From Pseudonocardia sp. TRM90224 (GTDB lineage: Bacteria; Actinomycetota; Actinomycetes; Mycobacteriales; Pseudonocardiaceae): a stretch of DNA of 64,000 nt. Positions within the stretch are counted from its first letter, which is position 1. The number at the start of each line of letters is the position of its first letter. The notes below the pieces were generated by a model. The model worked only from the letters and a program-made list of their open reading frames with translations. It ran no database searches and was not told the origin of the DNA. The translations under genes and the position numbers were made by a program. The stretch spans positions 62,001 to 126,000 of the forward strand of contig NZ_JAJGSX010000015.1 in assembly GCF_021245725.1 (NCBI RefSeq). Reading direction: 5' to 3'. Below are positions 24,037-32,382 of this stretch, piece after piece.

Positions 24037-24803
24037 AACCGGCCGAGGTGCGCGCCCGTGAACGTCTCGGGCAGGCGCCGCCGTCGCTGGAGGTCGACGG
24101 GCTGACGTTCGCGTACCCGGACGGGCATCCCGCCCTCCGCGGGGTGGGGCTGCGGGTGGAGCGCGGCGAGCGGGTCGCGTTGCTCGGCCCCAACGGCGCC
24201 GGGAAGACCACCCTCGTGCTGCACCTCAACGGCATCCTCACCGCGGCACAGGGCAGCGTCCGGGTCGCCGGCCTACCGGTGGGTGCTCCGCACCTGCACG
24301 AGATCCGCCGACGGGTCGGGATCGTCTTCCAGGACCCCGACGACCAGCTCTTCATGCCCACCGTCGCCGAGGACGTCGCGTTCGGACCGGCGAACTTCGG
24401 CGTGCCCACCGACCAGCTGGCCGCGAGGGTCGACGCCGCGCTCGCCGCCGTCGACATGACGGGGCACCGCGACCGGTCGCCCCTGCACCTCTCGGGCGGG
24501 CAGCGGCGGCGGGTGGCGCTGGCCACCGTGCTCGCGTGCGAGCCGGAGATCCTCGTGCTCGACGAGCCCTCGTCCAACCTCGACCCGGTCGCCCGCCGCG
24601 AGCTCGCCGACGTGCTGGGCAGGCTCGACGCGACGATGCTGATGGTCACCCACGACCTGCCCTACGCGCTGCAGCTGTGCCCGCGCAGCATCGTCCTCGA
24701 CGACGGCGTGGTCGTCGCCGACGGCCCCACCCGCGAGCTGCTGCGCGACCCCGACCTGCTCCGCCGCCACCGCCTGGAACTGCCCTACGGCTTCACGCTC
24801 TAG
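24033..24803 (+). CDS. cbiO: ECF transporter ATP-binding subunit
   Basis: 256 residues from a GTG overlapping the cbiQ stop. Complete ABC ATPase: Walker A GPNGAGKTT, Q-loop VFQDPDDQLFMPTV (typical of ECF ATPases), signature LSGGQRRR, Walker B ILVLDEPSSNLDP, and switch His in MLMVTHDLPYAL. A single CbiO is present, as expected for a homodimeric ATPase. A 22-bp repeat array follows the stop codon. Confidence 0.93.
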   Translation: MKPAEVRARERLGQAPPSLEVDGLTFAYPDGHPALRGVGLRVERGERVALLGPNGAGKTTLVLHLNGILTAAQGSVRVAGLPVGAPHLHEIRRRVGIVFQDPDDQLFMPTVAEDVAFGPANFGVPTDQLAARVDAALAAVDMTGHRDRSPLHLSGGQRRRVALATVLACEPEILVLDEPSSNLDPVARRELADVLGRLDATMLMVTHDLPYALQLCPRSIVLDDGVVVADGPTRELLRDPDLLRRHRLELPYGFTL

Positions 24804-24806
24804 CCC

Positions 24807-25021
24807 AGCAGGTGAGTCGACACTTCTAGCACGGTGAGTCGACACCTTCGGCACGGTGAGTCGACACCTTCGGCACGGTGAGTCGTCACTTCTGGCACGG
24901 TGAGTCGTCACCTCTAGAGCGGTGAGTCGTCACCTCTAGAGCGGTGAGTCGCACGTCCCAGTACGCGCCGGGCGCACCGAAACGCGCAACTCACCGTGCT
25001 GAAAGTGACGACTCACCTGCT
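24807..25021. repeat. 22-bp GTGAGTCG tandem array with inverted end
   Basis: Seven direct copies of a 22-base unit start at 24812, 24834, 24856, 24878, 24900, 24922 and 24944, each with GTGAGTCG and a variable CACCTTCGGCAC part. Two inverted copies follow at the same period (24990, 25012). The ends 24807-24838 and 25990-style right end 24990-25021 pair over 32 bases at 29 positions, including 13 perfect outer bases. The array fills the gap between the convergent cbiO and SPFH genes and reaches the last codons of the latter. There are no unique spacers, so it is not CRISPR. Confidence 0.88.
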
Positions 25022-26330
25022 ACTGCTGGGGTGGGGTCGGGTAGCCGGGGCGCGGCCCGCCGCCGCCCTCGTGGCCGCTCGGTGTCTGCGGGATGCCGCG
25101 CGGCGGGGTGGGGGTGGCGCTCTCCGGGTCGTGCGCCGGCGCTGACGGCAGGCCGGGTGCGCGGCCCGCGGGCGGCAGCGGCGGCGGCCCGGCGGGTGGC
25201 GGGGCCGGTGAGCTCATCGGCGGCGGGACGTCCTTGCGGGCCTCGGCCTCCGCATCGGCGACGACCCGTGCGATCTCCGGGTTGGTGGACGTGTCGAACC
25301 AGTCCTTGATCGACTCGTCGTCGTCCTCGGGCTTGGACTGCACGCCGTCGTCGGGTGAGGGCTGGAACCGGAACACGCCGTCTTCACCGGGGGCGCCGAG
25401 CATGCGGGTGAAACCTTCGAGCGCCTTTCCGAAGTCGGACGGCACCAGCCACACCTTGTTGGCCTCGCCCTGCGCCATCTGCGGGAGGGTCTGGAGGTAC
25501 TGGTAGGCCAGCAGCTCCGGGGTCGGCTTGCCCGCCTTGATCGCGGCGAACACCTTCTCGATGGCCTTCGCCTGGCCCTGCGCCTGCAGGTAGCGGGCGG
25601 CGCGGTCACCCTGCGCGCGCAGGATGCGGGACTGCCGGTCGGCCTCGGCGTTGAGGATCGCGGCCTGCTTGGCGCCTTCCGCGGTGAGGATCTGCGCCTG
25701 CTTCTGCCCTTCGGCGGACCGGATGGCCGATTCCCGCTGCCCTTCCGCGGTGAGGATCGTCGCCCGCTTCTCGCGGTCGGCCTTCATCTGCCGTTCCATC
25801 GACTCCTGGATCGACGCGGGCGGGTCGATCGCCTTGATCTCGACCCGGGCGACCCGGATGCCCCACCGGCCGGTGGCTTCGTCCAGCTCGCCGCGCAGCA
25901 CGGTGTTGATCTCGTCGCGGGAGGTGAGCGTGCCTTCGAGGCTCATCCCGCCGACGACGTTGCGCAAGGTCGTCGTGGTGATCTGCTCGACGCCGACGAT
26001 GTAGTCGGAGATCTCGTACACCGCCGCCTTCGGGTCGGTGACCTGGTAGTAGACGACGGTGTCGATGTTCACCGTGAGGTTGTCCTGGGTGATCACCGGC
26101 TGCGGCGGGAACGACACGACCTGCTCGCGCAGGTCGATCCGCTCACGCACCTTGTCGATGAACGGGACAAGGAACACCAGCCCGGGATCGGCGGTGCCCT
26201 TGAAGCGACCAAGCCGCTCGATCACCGCGGCTGTCGCCTGCGGGATGATCTGCACGGCTTTCACCAGCGAGATCACCACCAGCAGCACGACCAGCACGAC
26301 GACGATCAGCAGCACCACGCTTCCGTCCAC
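25020..26330 (-). CDS. SPFH/band-7 (stomatin-like) membrane protein
   Basis: 436 residues from a GTG (VDGSVVLLIVV) preceded by GGGAGAG. An N-terminal transmembrane helix (about 5-25) is followed by the SPFH domain (QIIPQATAAVIERLGRFKG ... VNIDTVVYYQVTDPKAAVYE) and a helical repeat region with AEGQ/AEGAKQAAI units that drives oligomerisation. A Pro-rich disordered tail (PPPLPPAGRAPG) closes the protein. It would organise membrane microdomains with the NfeD partner encoded 10 bases upstream. The stop codon lies inside the inverted end of the 22-bp array. Confidence 0.92.
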   Translation of the reverse strand: MDGSVVLLIVVVLVVLLVVISLVKAVQIIPQATAAVIERLGRFKGTADPGLVFLVPFIDKVRERIDLREQVVSFPPQPVITQDNLTVNIDTVVYYQVTDPKAAVYEISDYIVGVEQITTTTLRNVVGGMSLEGTLTSRDEINTVLRGELDEATGRWGIRVARVEIKAIDPPASIQESMERQMKADREKRATILTAEGQRESAIRSAEGQKQAQILTAEGAKQAAILNAEADRQSRILRAQGDRAARYLQAQGQAKAIEKVFAAIKAGKPTPELLAYQYLQTLPQMAQGEANKVWLVPSDFGKALEGFTRMLGAPGEDGVFRFQPSPDDGVQSKPEDDDESIKDWFDTSTNPEIARVVADAEAEARKDVPPPMSSPAPPPAGPPPLPPAGRAPGLPSAPAHDPESATPTPPRGIPQTPSGHEGGGGPRPGYPTPPQQ

Positions 26331-26340
26331 GAGCTCTCCC

Positions 26341-26775
26341 TCACGATTCCTGGGGCACGACCACGGCCGTGGCACCCGAGATCTCGGCAACGGTGACCCG
26401 TTGCCCCTCCGCGATCACGACGTCGCCATAGGTGCGCGCCGACCAGATGTCGCCGCCGATCTTCACCCGGCCTCCGTGACCGTCGACCTCTTTGACGACA
26501 ACGGCATCCCGGCCGACGAGCGCTCTGCTGTTCGTGCTGGTGTGGTCGATGCCGCGGTCCAGTTTCCGGCGCAGCGCGGGGCGCACCACGAACACCAGCA
26601 GCACCGACACGACCACGAACACGATGGCCCCGACCACCGGCCCGCCGACCAGCGCCGACACGCCTGCCGCGGCGAGCGCGCCCCCGCCGAGCATCAGCAG
26701 GACGAACTCCCCCGAGGCGACTTCGGCGACCAGCAGGACGATTCCCGCGATCAACCAGATGATGGCGGGCCACAT
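26341..26775 (-). CDS. NfeD-family membrane protein
   Basis: 144 residues. Three or four hydrophobic helices (AIIWLIAGIVLLVAEVASG, VVGAIVFVVVSVLLVFVV) followed by a C-terminal OB-fold domain (LVGRDAVVVKEVDGHGGRVK ... VAEISGATAVV). The short NfeD form without the protease domain pairs with SPFH proteins as here. Function is membrane quality control by inference from the family. First gene of a two-gene operon. Confidence 0.9.
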   Translation of the reverse strand: MWPAIIWLIAGIVLLVAEVASGEFVLLMLGGGALAAAGVSALVGGPVVGAIVFVVVSVLLVFVVRPALRRKLDRGIDHTSTNSRALVGRDAVVVKEVDGHGGRVKIGGDIWSARTYGDVVIAEGQRVTVAEISGATAVVVPQES

Positions 26776-26870
26776 ATGTCTGATCCTGCCAGACCAACGC
26801 GCCTCGTGATCGGCTCGTCACACAACCGCGATGTAGCGGAACGCGGCAATGTGTGCGGCGCGCACGTTGT

Positions 26871-26923
26871 GCCTGGAAAGCCACTTTCCAGGCGCGTGGG
26901 GACGGGAAAGTGGCTTTCCAGGC
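26871..26923. repeat. GAAAGTGGCTTTC-family double hairpin after DUF3097 gene
   Basis: GCCTGGAAAG/CTTTCCAGGC arms around CCA (26871-26893) are perfect over 10 bases. A second, inverted version GGGAAAGTGGCTTTCCAGGC follows at 26904-26923. It lies 27 bases past the DUF3097 stop on the same strand as nfeD, so it most likely ends DUF3097 transcription. Confidence 0.72.
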
Positions 26924-26949
26924 AACCCCCGGGAGCTGGGGCGCGGGCG

Positions 26950-27759
26950 TTATGCGGTGACGAAGTCGATGAGGCGTTCCACCGCGCCGATGAGGGGTGT
27001 TTCCAGGTCGCGGAAGTCGCGGACGGCGCCGAGCACGCGGCGGGCGCCGTCGGCCGGCTCACCCCAGCGCAGCGCCGCGCACACGCCGGTCTTCCAGTCG
27101 ATCCCGCGTGGGATCTCCGGCCACGCCCGGATGCCCACGACGGATGGCTTCACGGCCTGCCACACGTCGACGTAGGGGTGGCCGGTGACGAGCACGTGCG
27201 GCCCCTCGACGCTGCGCGCGGCGCGGCTCTCCTTCGAGCCGACGACCAGGTGGTCGACCAGCACCCCCAGCCGGCGTTGCGGACCGGGCTCGAACTCGGC
27301 GACCGCGGCGGTGAGGTCGTCCATGCCGTGCATCGGCTCGACGACGACACCTTCGACGCGCAGGTCGTGGCCCCACACCTGCTCGATCAGCGTGGCGTCG
27401 TGCAGGCCCTCCACCCAGATCCGCGCCGCCCGCGCAGTGCGTGCGGTGTGGCCCTGCACCTTCACCGAGCCCGACGCCGACCGCGCCGGTGCCGCCGCGG
27501 CCCGCTTGGGCACGACGAGCGTCGCGGTGCGGCCTTCGACGAGGAACGCAGCGGGGCGCAGCGGGAACACCCGCCGGGCGCCGTGCCGGTCCTCCAGCGT
27601 GACCTCGCGGATGTCGACCGCGACGACCGCGCCGCAGAACCCGCTCGCCGGGTCCTCGACCACCAGGTCCGCCTCGGCCGGCACCTCGGGGACCGCGGTG
27701 CGGGTCACCCGCCGGGTGCCGTCGGCCCCGAAGACACCGCGGTAGTCGTGGGTCGCCAT
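26950..27759 (-). CDS. DUF3097 family protein
   Basis: 269 residues. An actinobacterial conserved protein of unknown function. Visible conserved blocks: GFCGAVVAVDIREVTLEDRHG, RIWVEGLHDATLIEQVWGHDLR, GVVVEPMHGMDDL, VGVLVDHLV-type segment (LGVLVDHLVVGSKESR) and VLVTGHPYVDVWQAVKP. The middle segment recalls Toprim/OLD-like folds, which is only an impression. Divergent from the uncharacterised gene at 27911; no operon partner. Confidence 0.85.
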   Translation of the reverse strand: MATHDYRGVFGADGTRRVTRTAVPEVPAEADLVVEDPASGFCGAVVAVDIREVTLEDRHGARRVFPLRPAAFLVEGRTATLVVPKRAAAAPARSASGSVKVQGHTARTARAARIWVEGLHDATLIEQVWGHDLRVEGVVVEPMHGMDDLTAAVAEFEPGPQRRLGVLVDHLVVGSKESRAARSVEGPHVLVTGHPYVDVWQAVKPSVVGIRAWPEIPRGIDWKTGVCAALRWGEPADGARRVLGAVRDFRDLETPLIGAVERLIDFVTA

Positions 27760-27910
27760 GGCGCTTGTTGTACCCGGCGGGCCGCGCGGGACAGAGCACC
27801 GACACGCCGTCCCGCAGCGGCACGGCCCGCTACCTGCGATGACAGAACGTGTTCGTGTTCACCCGCACGGAAGGCGTGCTGTAGCCCACTTCCGTGGCTA
27901 GCCTGATCGG

Positions 27911-28708
27911 GTGCCCTGCCCCTCAGCGACCTTCGCCGTGTGGACGTCGGCCTGGTTGGCCGGCGCCGCGGCACCCGATGACGTGCTCGATGCGCTCGCC
28001 CCGTGGGCGGAGGCGCACGACGTCCAGGCGGCCGACGCGGCCACCGCGGCGATGACGAACCTGTCGCCGCCGGGCGAGCCGGTGTCGTCGCTGACGTTCC
28101 TCCTCGCGGCGCTGCGCAGGGCCGAACCACGCGGCCCCGGCCGGCTCGTGCTGCCGGCGCCCGGGGACGTCCGCGGGCTGCCCGGCCCGGGCATGTTCAG
28201 CCGCGAGGCCACCACCGCGGGGCAGGGGGTGCTGTTCGTCGAGGCCGGGCTGGGGATCGTGCCGGCGACCATCGCCGACGGCGTGCTGCGCTGGACCGTC
28301 TACCCCGTGCCCGACCCGGGCCCCGTACCGGAGTTCGTCGCGCTCAACCAGGCCGAGCGGGAGCTGCGCGACCAGGTCCGCCAGTCGGCGTCGGTGTTGA
28401 CGTCGCTCGGTGTCGCCCGACACCGTCCCGGGGTTCGCGAGGAGATCGCCGCCGCGTTGCGTGCTCGGCCGGCGTCGCTGTGGCCTGCGGGGATGCCCGG
28501 GCAGTCGTTGCGGGTGCTGCAGCACGCCGACGAGGTCGAGGCCATCCTGGCCGCGGCGTCGGTCGACGAGCCCGGTGGGGCGCTCTCCGCCTCGGCCGCG
28601 ACGGCGCGGCGCGAGGCGCTGCGGCCGATCGAGACCGCCGTGCGCGTCGCCCGCCGCGCCGCCGTTGCCGAAGCCGTCCGCGTGCTGGCTACCAGCCCGC
28701 TGGTCTGA
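27911..28708 (+). CDS. Uncharacterised actinobacterial protein
   Basis: 265 residues, GTG start with TAGCCT about 10 bases upstream, so it may be nearly leaderless. I do not recognise a family. The N-terminal half contains RLVLPAPGDVRGLPGPGMFS and GQGVLFVEAGLGIVPAT, the second half is helical (ELRDQVRQSASVLTSLGVARH ... SLRVLQHADEVEAILAAAS). No signal peptide, Cys cluster or nucleotide motif is visible. It looks like the conserved protein often found beside SPFH/DUF3097-type genes in actinobacteria, but no function is claimed. Convergent with the MHS symporter. Confidence 0.7.
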   Translation: MPCPSATFAVWTSAWLAGAAAPDDVLDALAPWAEAHDVQAADAATAAMTNLSPPGEPVSSLTFLLAALRRAEPRGPGRLVLPAPGDVRGLPGPGMFSREATTAGQGVLFVEAGLGIVPATIADGVLRWTVYPVPDPGPVPEFVALNQAERELRDQVRQSASVLTSLGVARHRPGVREEIAAALRARPASLWPAGMPGQSLRVLQHADEVEAILAAASVDEPGGALSASAATARREALRPIETAVRVARRAAVAEAVRVLATSPLV

Positions 28709-28732
28709 AGGCCGCCGATCTCAGCAACACCG

Positions 28733-30022
28733 TCAGCGCAGGACCGTGCCCTTCGTCTCCGGCAGGGTGAGGATCACCAGGAACGCGATCGCCGCACCGA
28801 CCGCGACGTACCAGAAGAACGCCGTCGCGTAACCCGCCGCCGACAGCGCTGTGACGACCAGCGGCGCGGTCCCGCCGAACGTCGCGACGGTGAGGTTGTA
28901 CCAAGCGCCGATGCCGAGCCCGCGCAGCTCCGTCGGGAACAGCTCGCTCATGATCGCCGGCGCGATCGACGTCATGGCGGTGTAGAGCGTGAGCCCGACG
29001 CAGAACACCACGAGCATGTTGCCGAGGCCCGGCCCGATCAGCGTCGAGAGCGGCACGATCAGCACCGCCGTGGCCGCCGACCACACCAGCAGCTGCGGCT
29101 TGCGCCCGAACCGGTCCGACAGCGCACCCATCGGGTACTGCAGCGCGATGAACAGCGCCGTCGCGATCGACAGGGCGAGGAACACCTCGCCGGCGTCGGC
29201 GCCGCGCGACTTCGTCGCGAACGGGGTCAGCGCGGAGAAGAACGTGTAGTAGCAGAGCGTGGAGAGCAGGGTGAACCCGATGAGCTGCCCGACGGCCTTC
29301 GGGTGGTCGCGCAGCGTCGTCAGCAGGGGGTGCTTGAGCGCCTGCGCCTTGACCTTGTTCTCCTCGAACTGCTCGGTCTCCGGCATCGCCCGCCGCAACC
29401 ACAGCCCGACCAGCCCCAGCACCGCGCCGAGGACGAACGGGATCCGCCAGCCGTAGGCGGCGAGCTGTTCCGCGGTCAACGTCCGCGCCAGCGCCCAGCC
29501 CAGCACCGACGCGATCAGCACCGCGGTGCCCGTCGAGATGTAGAAGAACGCCGAGTAGCGGCCGCGGCGGTCGGGCGGCCCGATCTCCCCCAGGTACGCC
29601 GACGCGTTCGACACTTCTCCGCCGAGCGACATGCCCTGCGCGATGCGGGCCAGCAGCAGCAGGACCGGCGCGAGCCAGCCCACCGCGTCGAACGTCGGCA
29701 GGATCGCGATCGCCAACGACCCGCCGGCCATCAGCACGATCGTCAGCAGCATCGCCGTGCGGCGGCCGCGCAGGTCGGCGAACCGGCCGAGCAGCCAGCC
29801 GCCCAGCGGGCGGAAGAAGAACGACACCGCGTACGCGGCGAGGGTGTTGATCAGCGCGAGTGTCGGGTCGCCCGACGGGAAGATCTGCGTCGCGAAGTAG
29901 ATGCTGAACGTCGCGTAGATCGTCCAGTCGTACCACTCGATCGCGTTCCCGACCGACGCCGCGATCAAGGTGCGGACGGGCAGCCGGTGCGGGGCGCTCG
30001 GATCGGCGGCGGGCTTGGTCAT
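28733..30022 (-). CDS. MFS transporter, MHS (metabolite:H+ symporter) family
   Basis: 429 residues from the ATG giving MTKPAADPSAP; GTG at 30031 has better ribosome-site spacing and is an alternative. Twelve hydrophobic helices. MHS signatures: ASVGNAIEWYDWTIY in helix 1, FFRPLGGWLLGRFADLRGRRTAM in loop 2-3, and ARIAQGMSLGGEVSNASAYLGE. The substrate is probably a small organic acid, betaine or shikimate-type compound. Monocistronic, downstream of paired hairpins. Confidence 0.9.
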   Translation of the reverse strand: MTKPAADPSAPHRLPVRTLIAASVGNAIEWYDWTIYATFSIYFATQIFPSGDPTLALINTLAAYAVSFFFRPLGGWLLGRFADLRGRRTAMLLTIVLMAGGSLAIAILPTFDAVGWLAPVLLLLARIAQGMSLGGEVSNASAYLGEIGPPDRRGRYSAFFYISTGTAVLIASVLGWALARTLTAEQLAAYGWRIPFVLGAVLGLVGLWLRRAMPETEQFEENKVKAQALKHPLLTTLRDHPKAVGQLIGFTLLSTLCYYTFFSALTPFATKSRGADAGEVFLALSIATALFIALQYPMGALSDRFGRKPQLLVWSAATAVLIVPLSTLIGPGLGNMLVVFCVGLTLYTAMTSIAPAIMSELFPTELRGLGIGAWYNLTVATFGGTAPLVVTALSAAGYATAFFWYVAVGAAIAFLVILTLPETKGTVLR

Positions 30023-30112
30023 GTCGGGCACGGGCAACTCCCAGCTCACGGGACCGGATGGAGGCACATTAGTGCCCTCACCTGGATCCCGCTGGGGCCC
30101 ACCGAACCGAAG

Positions 30113-30176
30113 TTCCCCACCGTTTTGCCAACCCTCACAGCCTGCAGGGCGTGCAGGTTGGCAAAACGGTGGGGAA
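30113..30176. repeat. CCCACCGTTTTG-family hairpin 1
   Basis: Perfect 21-base arms at 30113-30133 and 30156-30176 (TTCCCCACCGTTTTGCCAAC and complement) with a 22-base loop that holds its own GCC/GGC stem. It lies between the GyrI-like stop and the MHS start on the same strand and is probably a terminator or palindromic repeat. Confidence 0.82.
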
Positions 30177-30197
30177 GTTGCCGGCGGCAGGGCCGGA

Positions 30198-30262
30198 GTT
30201 CCCCACCGTTTTGGGCACTTGCGCGCGTTTTCGGCGCGCATCCACCCAAAACGGTGGGGAAC
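30198..30262. repeat. CCCACCGTTTTG-family hairpin 2
   Basis: Perfect 18-base arms GTTCCCCACCGTTTTGGG (30198-30215) and its complement (30245-30262). The loop contains a nested TGCGCG/CGCGCA stem. It starts 8 bases past the GyrI-like stop (minus strand) and shares its 14-base core with hairpin 1, so the pair arose by duplication. Confidence 0.82.
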
Positions 30263-30269
30263 TTGGGGG

Positions 30270-30764
30270 TCAGGCCAGCTTCATCGCCAGCTCGGTCTGC
30301 CAGCGGTGCATGTCGGGTTCCTCGGCGGGGTCGGTGAGCAGGACCTCGAGCCGGCTGCCCCACTCGTCGCCGCGGTCGCCGGGGTGCACGTCCAGCTCGA
30401 GGCCCTGCTCCGACGCCCACGCCAGGAGCTGCCCGGTGCGGTCGACGAGCTCGTCGGGGTGGCCGGTGTGGGTCAGGGTCACGTACCGGCCGGGCGGGAG
30501 CACGTCGACGACCACGTCCCCCTCGCCCGTGACGGGTACGGCGACGGGCACGCCGGCCTCCACCTCCAGCTCGTGTTCCATGTCGATCACGCGGTAGCGG
30601 AAGAACGGTGGCCCGGACGGGGCGATCCGACGGGCGGCGAGGAAGCCGAACACCTCGCCGAACCGGTCGGCGATCTTCCCGAACGTTTGCATCGTCACGC
30701 GTCCCGACACGGCCACGTAGGGCTGCTCGGTCCACTCGACGACGGTCGGCACATCAGTGGTCAT
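30270..30764 (-). CDS. GyrI-like small-molecule-binding domain protein
   Basis: 164 residues. Standalone GyrI-like/effector-binding fold: starts VVEWTEQPYVAVSGRVTMQT, with FRYRVIDMEHELEVEAGVPV in the middle and LPPGRYVTLTHTGHPDELVD later, as in AraC effector-binding (SOUL/GyrI) domains. It likely binds a small hydrophobic ligand. It lies 30 bases downstream of the WYL regulator gene on the same strand, so the two may form an operon. Confidence 0.8.
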   Translation of the reverse strand: MTTDVPTVVEWTEQPYVAVSGRVTMQTFGKIADRFGEVFGFLAARRIAPSGPPFFRYRVIDMEHELEVEAGVPVAVPVTGEGDVVVDVLPPGRYVTLTHTGHPDELVDRTGQLLAWASEQGLELDVHPGDRGDEWGSRLEVLLTDPAEEPDMHRWQTELAMKLA

Positions 30765-30794
30765 GCAATGAAGGACCTGCCGGGCGGAGAGAAC

Positions 30795-31757
30795 TCATCG
30801 CACGCCCGCCTGCAGACGTCGGATGAGCAGCCGGAGGTGCTCCACAACCTCCGGCGGGCCGTGCACCTCGAAGTCGCAGCCCAGCGCAACGAGCTTCGAC
30901 CCGATCCACGGCAGCGTGTCGGTGTGGCGGTGGACCCGGCAGCTGGTGTCGTCGATCGCGACGACGTCCTGCGGGGTGTCACCGAGCCGGCCGACGACGG
31001 TCGCGGCGGGTGCGTGCACGGTGACGTCGGCGCTGTAGGTGGGGGCGCTGGTGTACATGCTCGTCTGCAGGTAGGCGGCGGCGTCCCCGTCGTGCTGGCC
31101 CGGCAGCTCGCGTGGGGTGGTGCGGGCGCCGGTGCCGCGCGCGTCGGTGATCCGGTCGGCGCGGAAGCTGCGCCAGGCGTCGCGGTCGAGGTCGAACGCG
31201 ACCAGGTACCAGCGACGGCCGGCCGTGACCAGTCGGTACGGCTCGACGTGCCGGGCCGCCTGCGCGCCCTCATGGGTGCTGTAGCGGAACCGCGCCCGCT
31301 CCCGGTTCGTGATCGCCGCCGCGAGCGCCGAGAGCACCTCGGGCTCGACGGCTGGGCCCTCGATCGGCATCGTCGTGGTCGCGGCGCCCAGCGCTCCCAC
31401 CCGGTAGCGCAGCCGCGAGGGCAGCACCTGCTCCAGCTTCGCGAGCGCACGCATCGAGGCCTCGTCGATCCCGGCGACGGCCTGCCCGGCCGCGGTGCGC
31501 AGGCCGACGACGATCGCGACCGCCTCGTCGTCGTCGAGCAGCAGCGGCGGCATCGCGGCGCCGGCGACGAGCCGGTACCCACCGATCGATCCCCGGCTCG
31601 CCTCGACGGGGTAGCCGAGGTCGCGCAGCCGGTCGACGTCGCGGCGGATCGTGCGCGGGCTGACCTCCAGCCGCCGCGCCAGCTCGCTGCCCGGCCATTC
31701 CCTCGGCATCTGCAGCAACGACAGCAGGGAGAGCAGCCGGCCGGGGGTGTCGGTCAT
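30795..31757 (-). CDS. WYL-domain transcriptional regulator (YafY type)
   Basis: 320 residues. N-terminal winged helix-turn-helix (LARRLEVSPRTIRRDVDRLRDLG), then a linker and WYL domain with HVEPYRLVTAGRRWYLVAFD (W-Y-L readable as WYL) and a C-terminal WCX extension. WYL domains sense ligands such as nucleic acids or small molecules. Divergent from the VOC gene with a dyad between them, a pairing seen repeatedly in actinobacteria, so it probably controls VOC and itself. Confidence 0.92.
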   Translation of the reverse strand: MTDTPGRLLSLLSLLQMPREWPGSELARRLEVSPRTIRRDVDRLRDLGYPVEASRGSIGGYRLVAGAAMPPLLLDDDEAVAIVVGLRTAAGQAVAGIDEASMRALAKLEQVLPSRLRYRVGALGAATTTMPIEGPAVEPEVLSALAAAITNRERARFRYSTHEGAQAARHVEPYRLVTAGRRWYLVAFDLDRDAWRSFRADRITDARGTGARTTPRELPGQHDGDAAAYLQTSMYTSAPTYSADVTVHAPAATVVGRLGDTPQDVVAIDDTSCRVHRHTDTLPWIGSKLVALGCDFEVHGPPEVVEHLRLLIRRLQAGVR

Positions 31758-31773
31758 GCCGGAAATACTGCCA

Positions 31774-31803
31774 CGGTATTAGGTCGTAATCTGTCCTATA
31801 CCG
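31774..31803. promoter_or_regulatory. Candidate WYL-regulator operator
   Basis: CGGTATTAGG (31774-31783) and CCTATACCG (31795-31803) are complementary except for a one-base bulge. The dyad sits in the 62-base gap between the divergent WYL and VOC genes. The right half contains TATACC, which could be the VOC -10 box, 18 bases before its ATG. Confidence 0.5.
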
Positions 31804-31819
31804 TTTCTACGGTTCACCC

Positions 31820-32323
31820 ATGGACATCGTGAAGCCCATCCCCGAGGGATACACCGCGATCACGCCGTGGATCATCGGCCCCGACACCAACGGCATGATC
31901 GACTACCTGACCCGCGCGTTCGGCGGTGTCGAGATCGGCCGGGTCGTCGGCGAAGACGGGTTCATCGGCCACGCCGAGGTCCGGATCGGCGACGCCATGG
32001 TGATGCTCTTCGACTCCCGCCCGGACTGGCCGGCCACCCCCGCGTTCCTCAGGCTCTACGTCGAGGACGCCGACGCCACCCACCGCGGCGCGGTCGAGGA
32101 GGGCGGGACGTCGGTCACCGAGGTCACCCACCTCGCCTTCGGCGACCGCGTCGGCCGCGTCCGCGACCCGTTCGGCAACCTGTGGTGGATCCAGACCCGC
32201 GTCGAGAACGTCACCGAGGCCGAGATGATCGCGCGCTTCGCCGAACCGAGGTGGACCGCCGCGATGGACTACGTGACCAGTGCGAACCTGTTCCAGTCGA
32301 GCGATCCGGCGCTGCGGCCGTAG
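31820..32323 (+). CDS. VOC-superfamily (glyoxalase/PhnB-like) protein
   Basis: 167 residues. Starts IPEGYTAITPWIIGPDTNGMIDYLTRAFG, the PhnB-like opening. Later blocks GHAEVRIGDAMVMLFDS and GRVRDPFGNLWWIQTR are the conserved beta-alpha-beta-beta-beta modules. Metal ligands are not complete as in true glyoxalase I, so it may be a binding or resistance protein. Likely regulated by the divergent WYL protein. A strong hairpin follows the stop. Confidence 0.88.
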   Translation: MDIVKPIPEGYTAITPWIIGPDTNGMIDYLTRAFGGVEIGRVVGEDGFIGHAEVRIGDAMVMLFDSRPDWPATPAFLRLYVEDADATHRGAVEEGGTSVTEVTHLAFGDRVGRVRDPFGNLWWIQTRVENVTEAEMIARFAEPRWTAAMDYVTSANLFQSSDPALRP

Positions 32324-32340
32324 GACCTGTCGGTCCCGAT

Positions 32341-32372
32341 CCGAGGGGTCCGTGTCATTGCGGACCCCTCGG
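32341..32372. terminator. GC-rich perfect hairpin after the VOC gene
   Basis: CCGAGGGGTCCG (32341-32352) and CGGACCCCTCGG (32361-32372) are perfect 12-base arms with an 8-base loop, 17 bases past the VOC stop. No T-run follows; such stems act as terminators in many actinobacteria. It also lies just upstream of the GlxA-type gene. Confidence 0.7.
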
Positions 32373-32382
32373 GCGGCGCAGG

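Noticed and set aside
24807..25021. CRISPR array
   Set aside because: Repeats are contiguous at 22 bases with no spacers and end in inverted copies; no cas genes nearby.
27840..27880. SOS-like GAACGTGTTC near 27848
   Set aside because: Spacing of the two halves is 2 instead of 4 bases; no repair gene follows.
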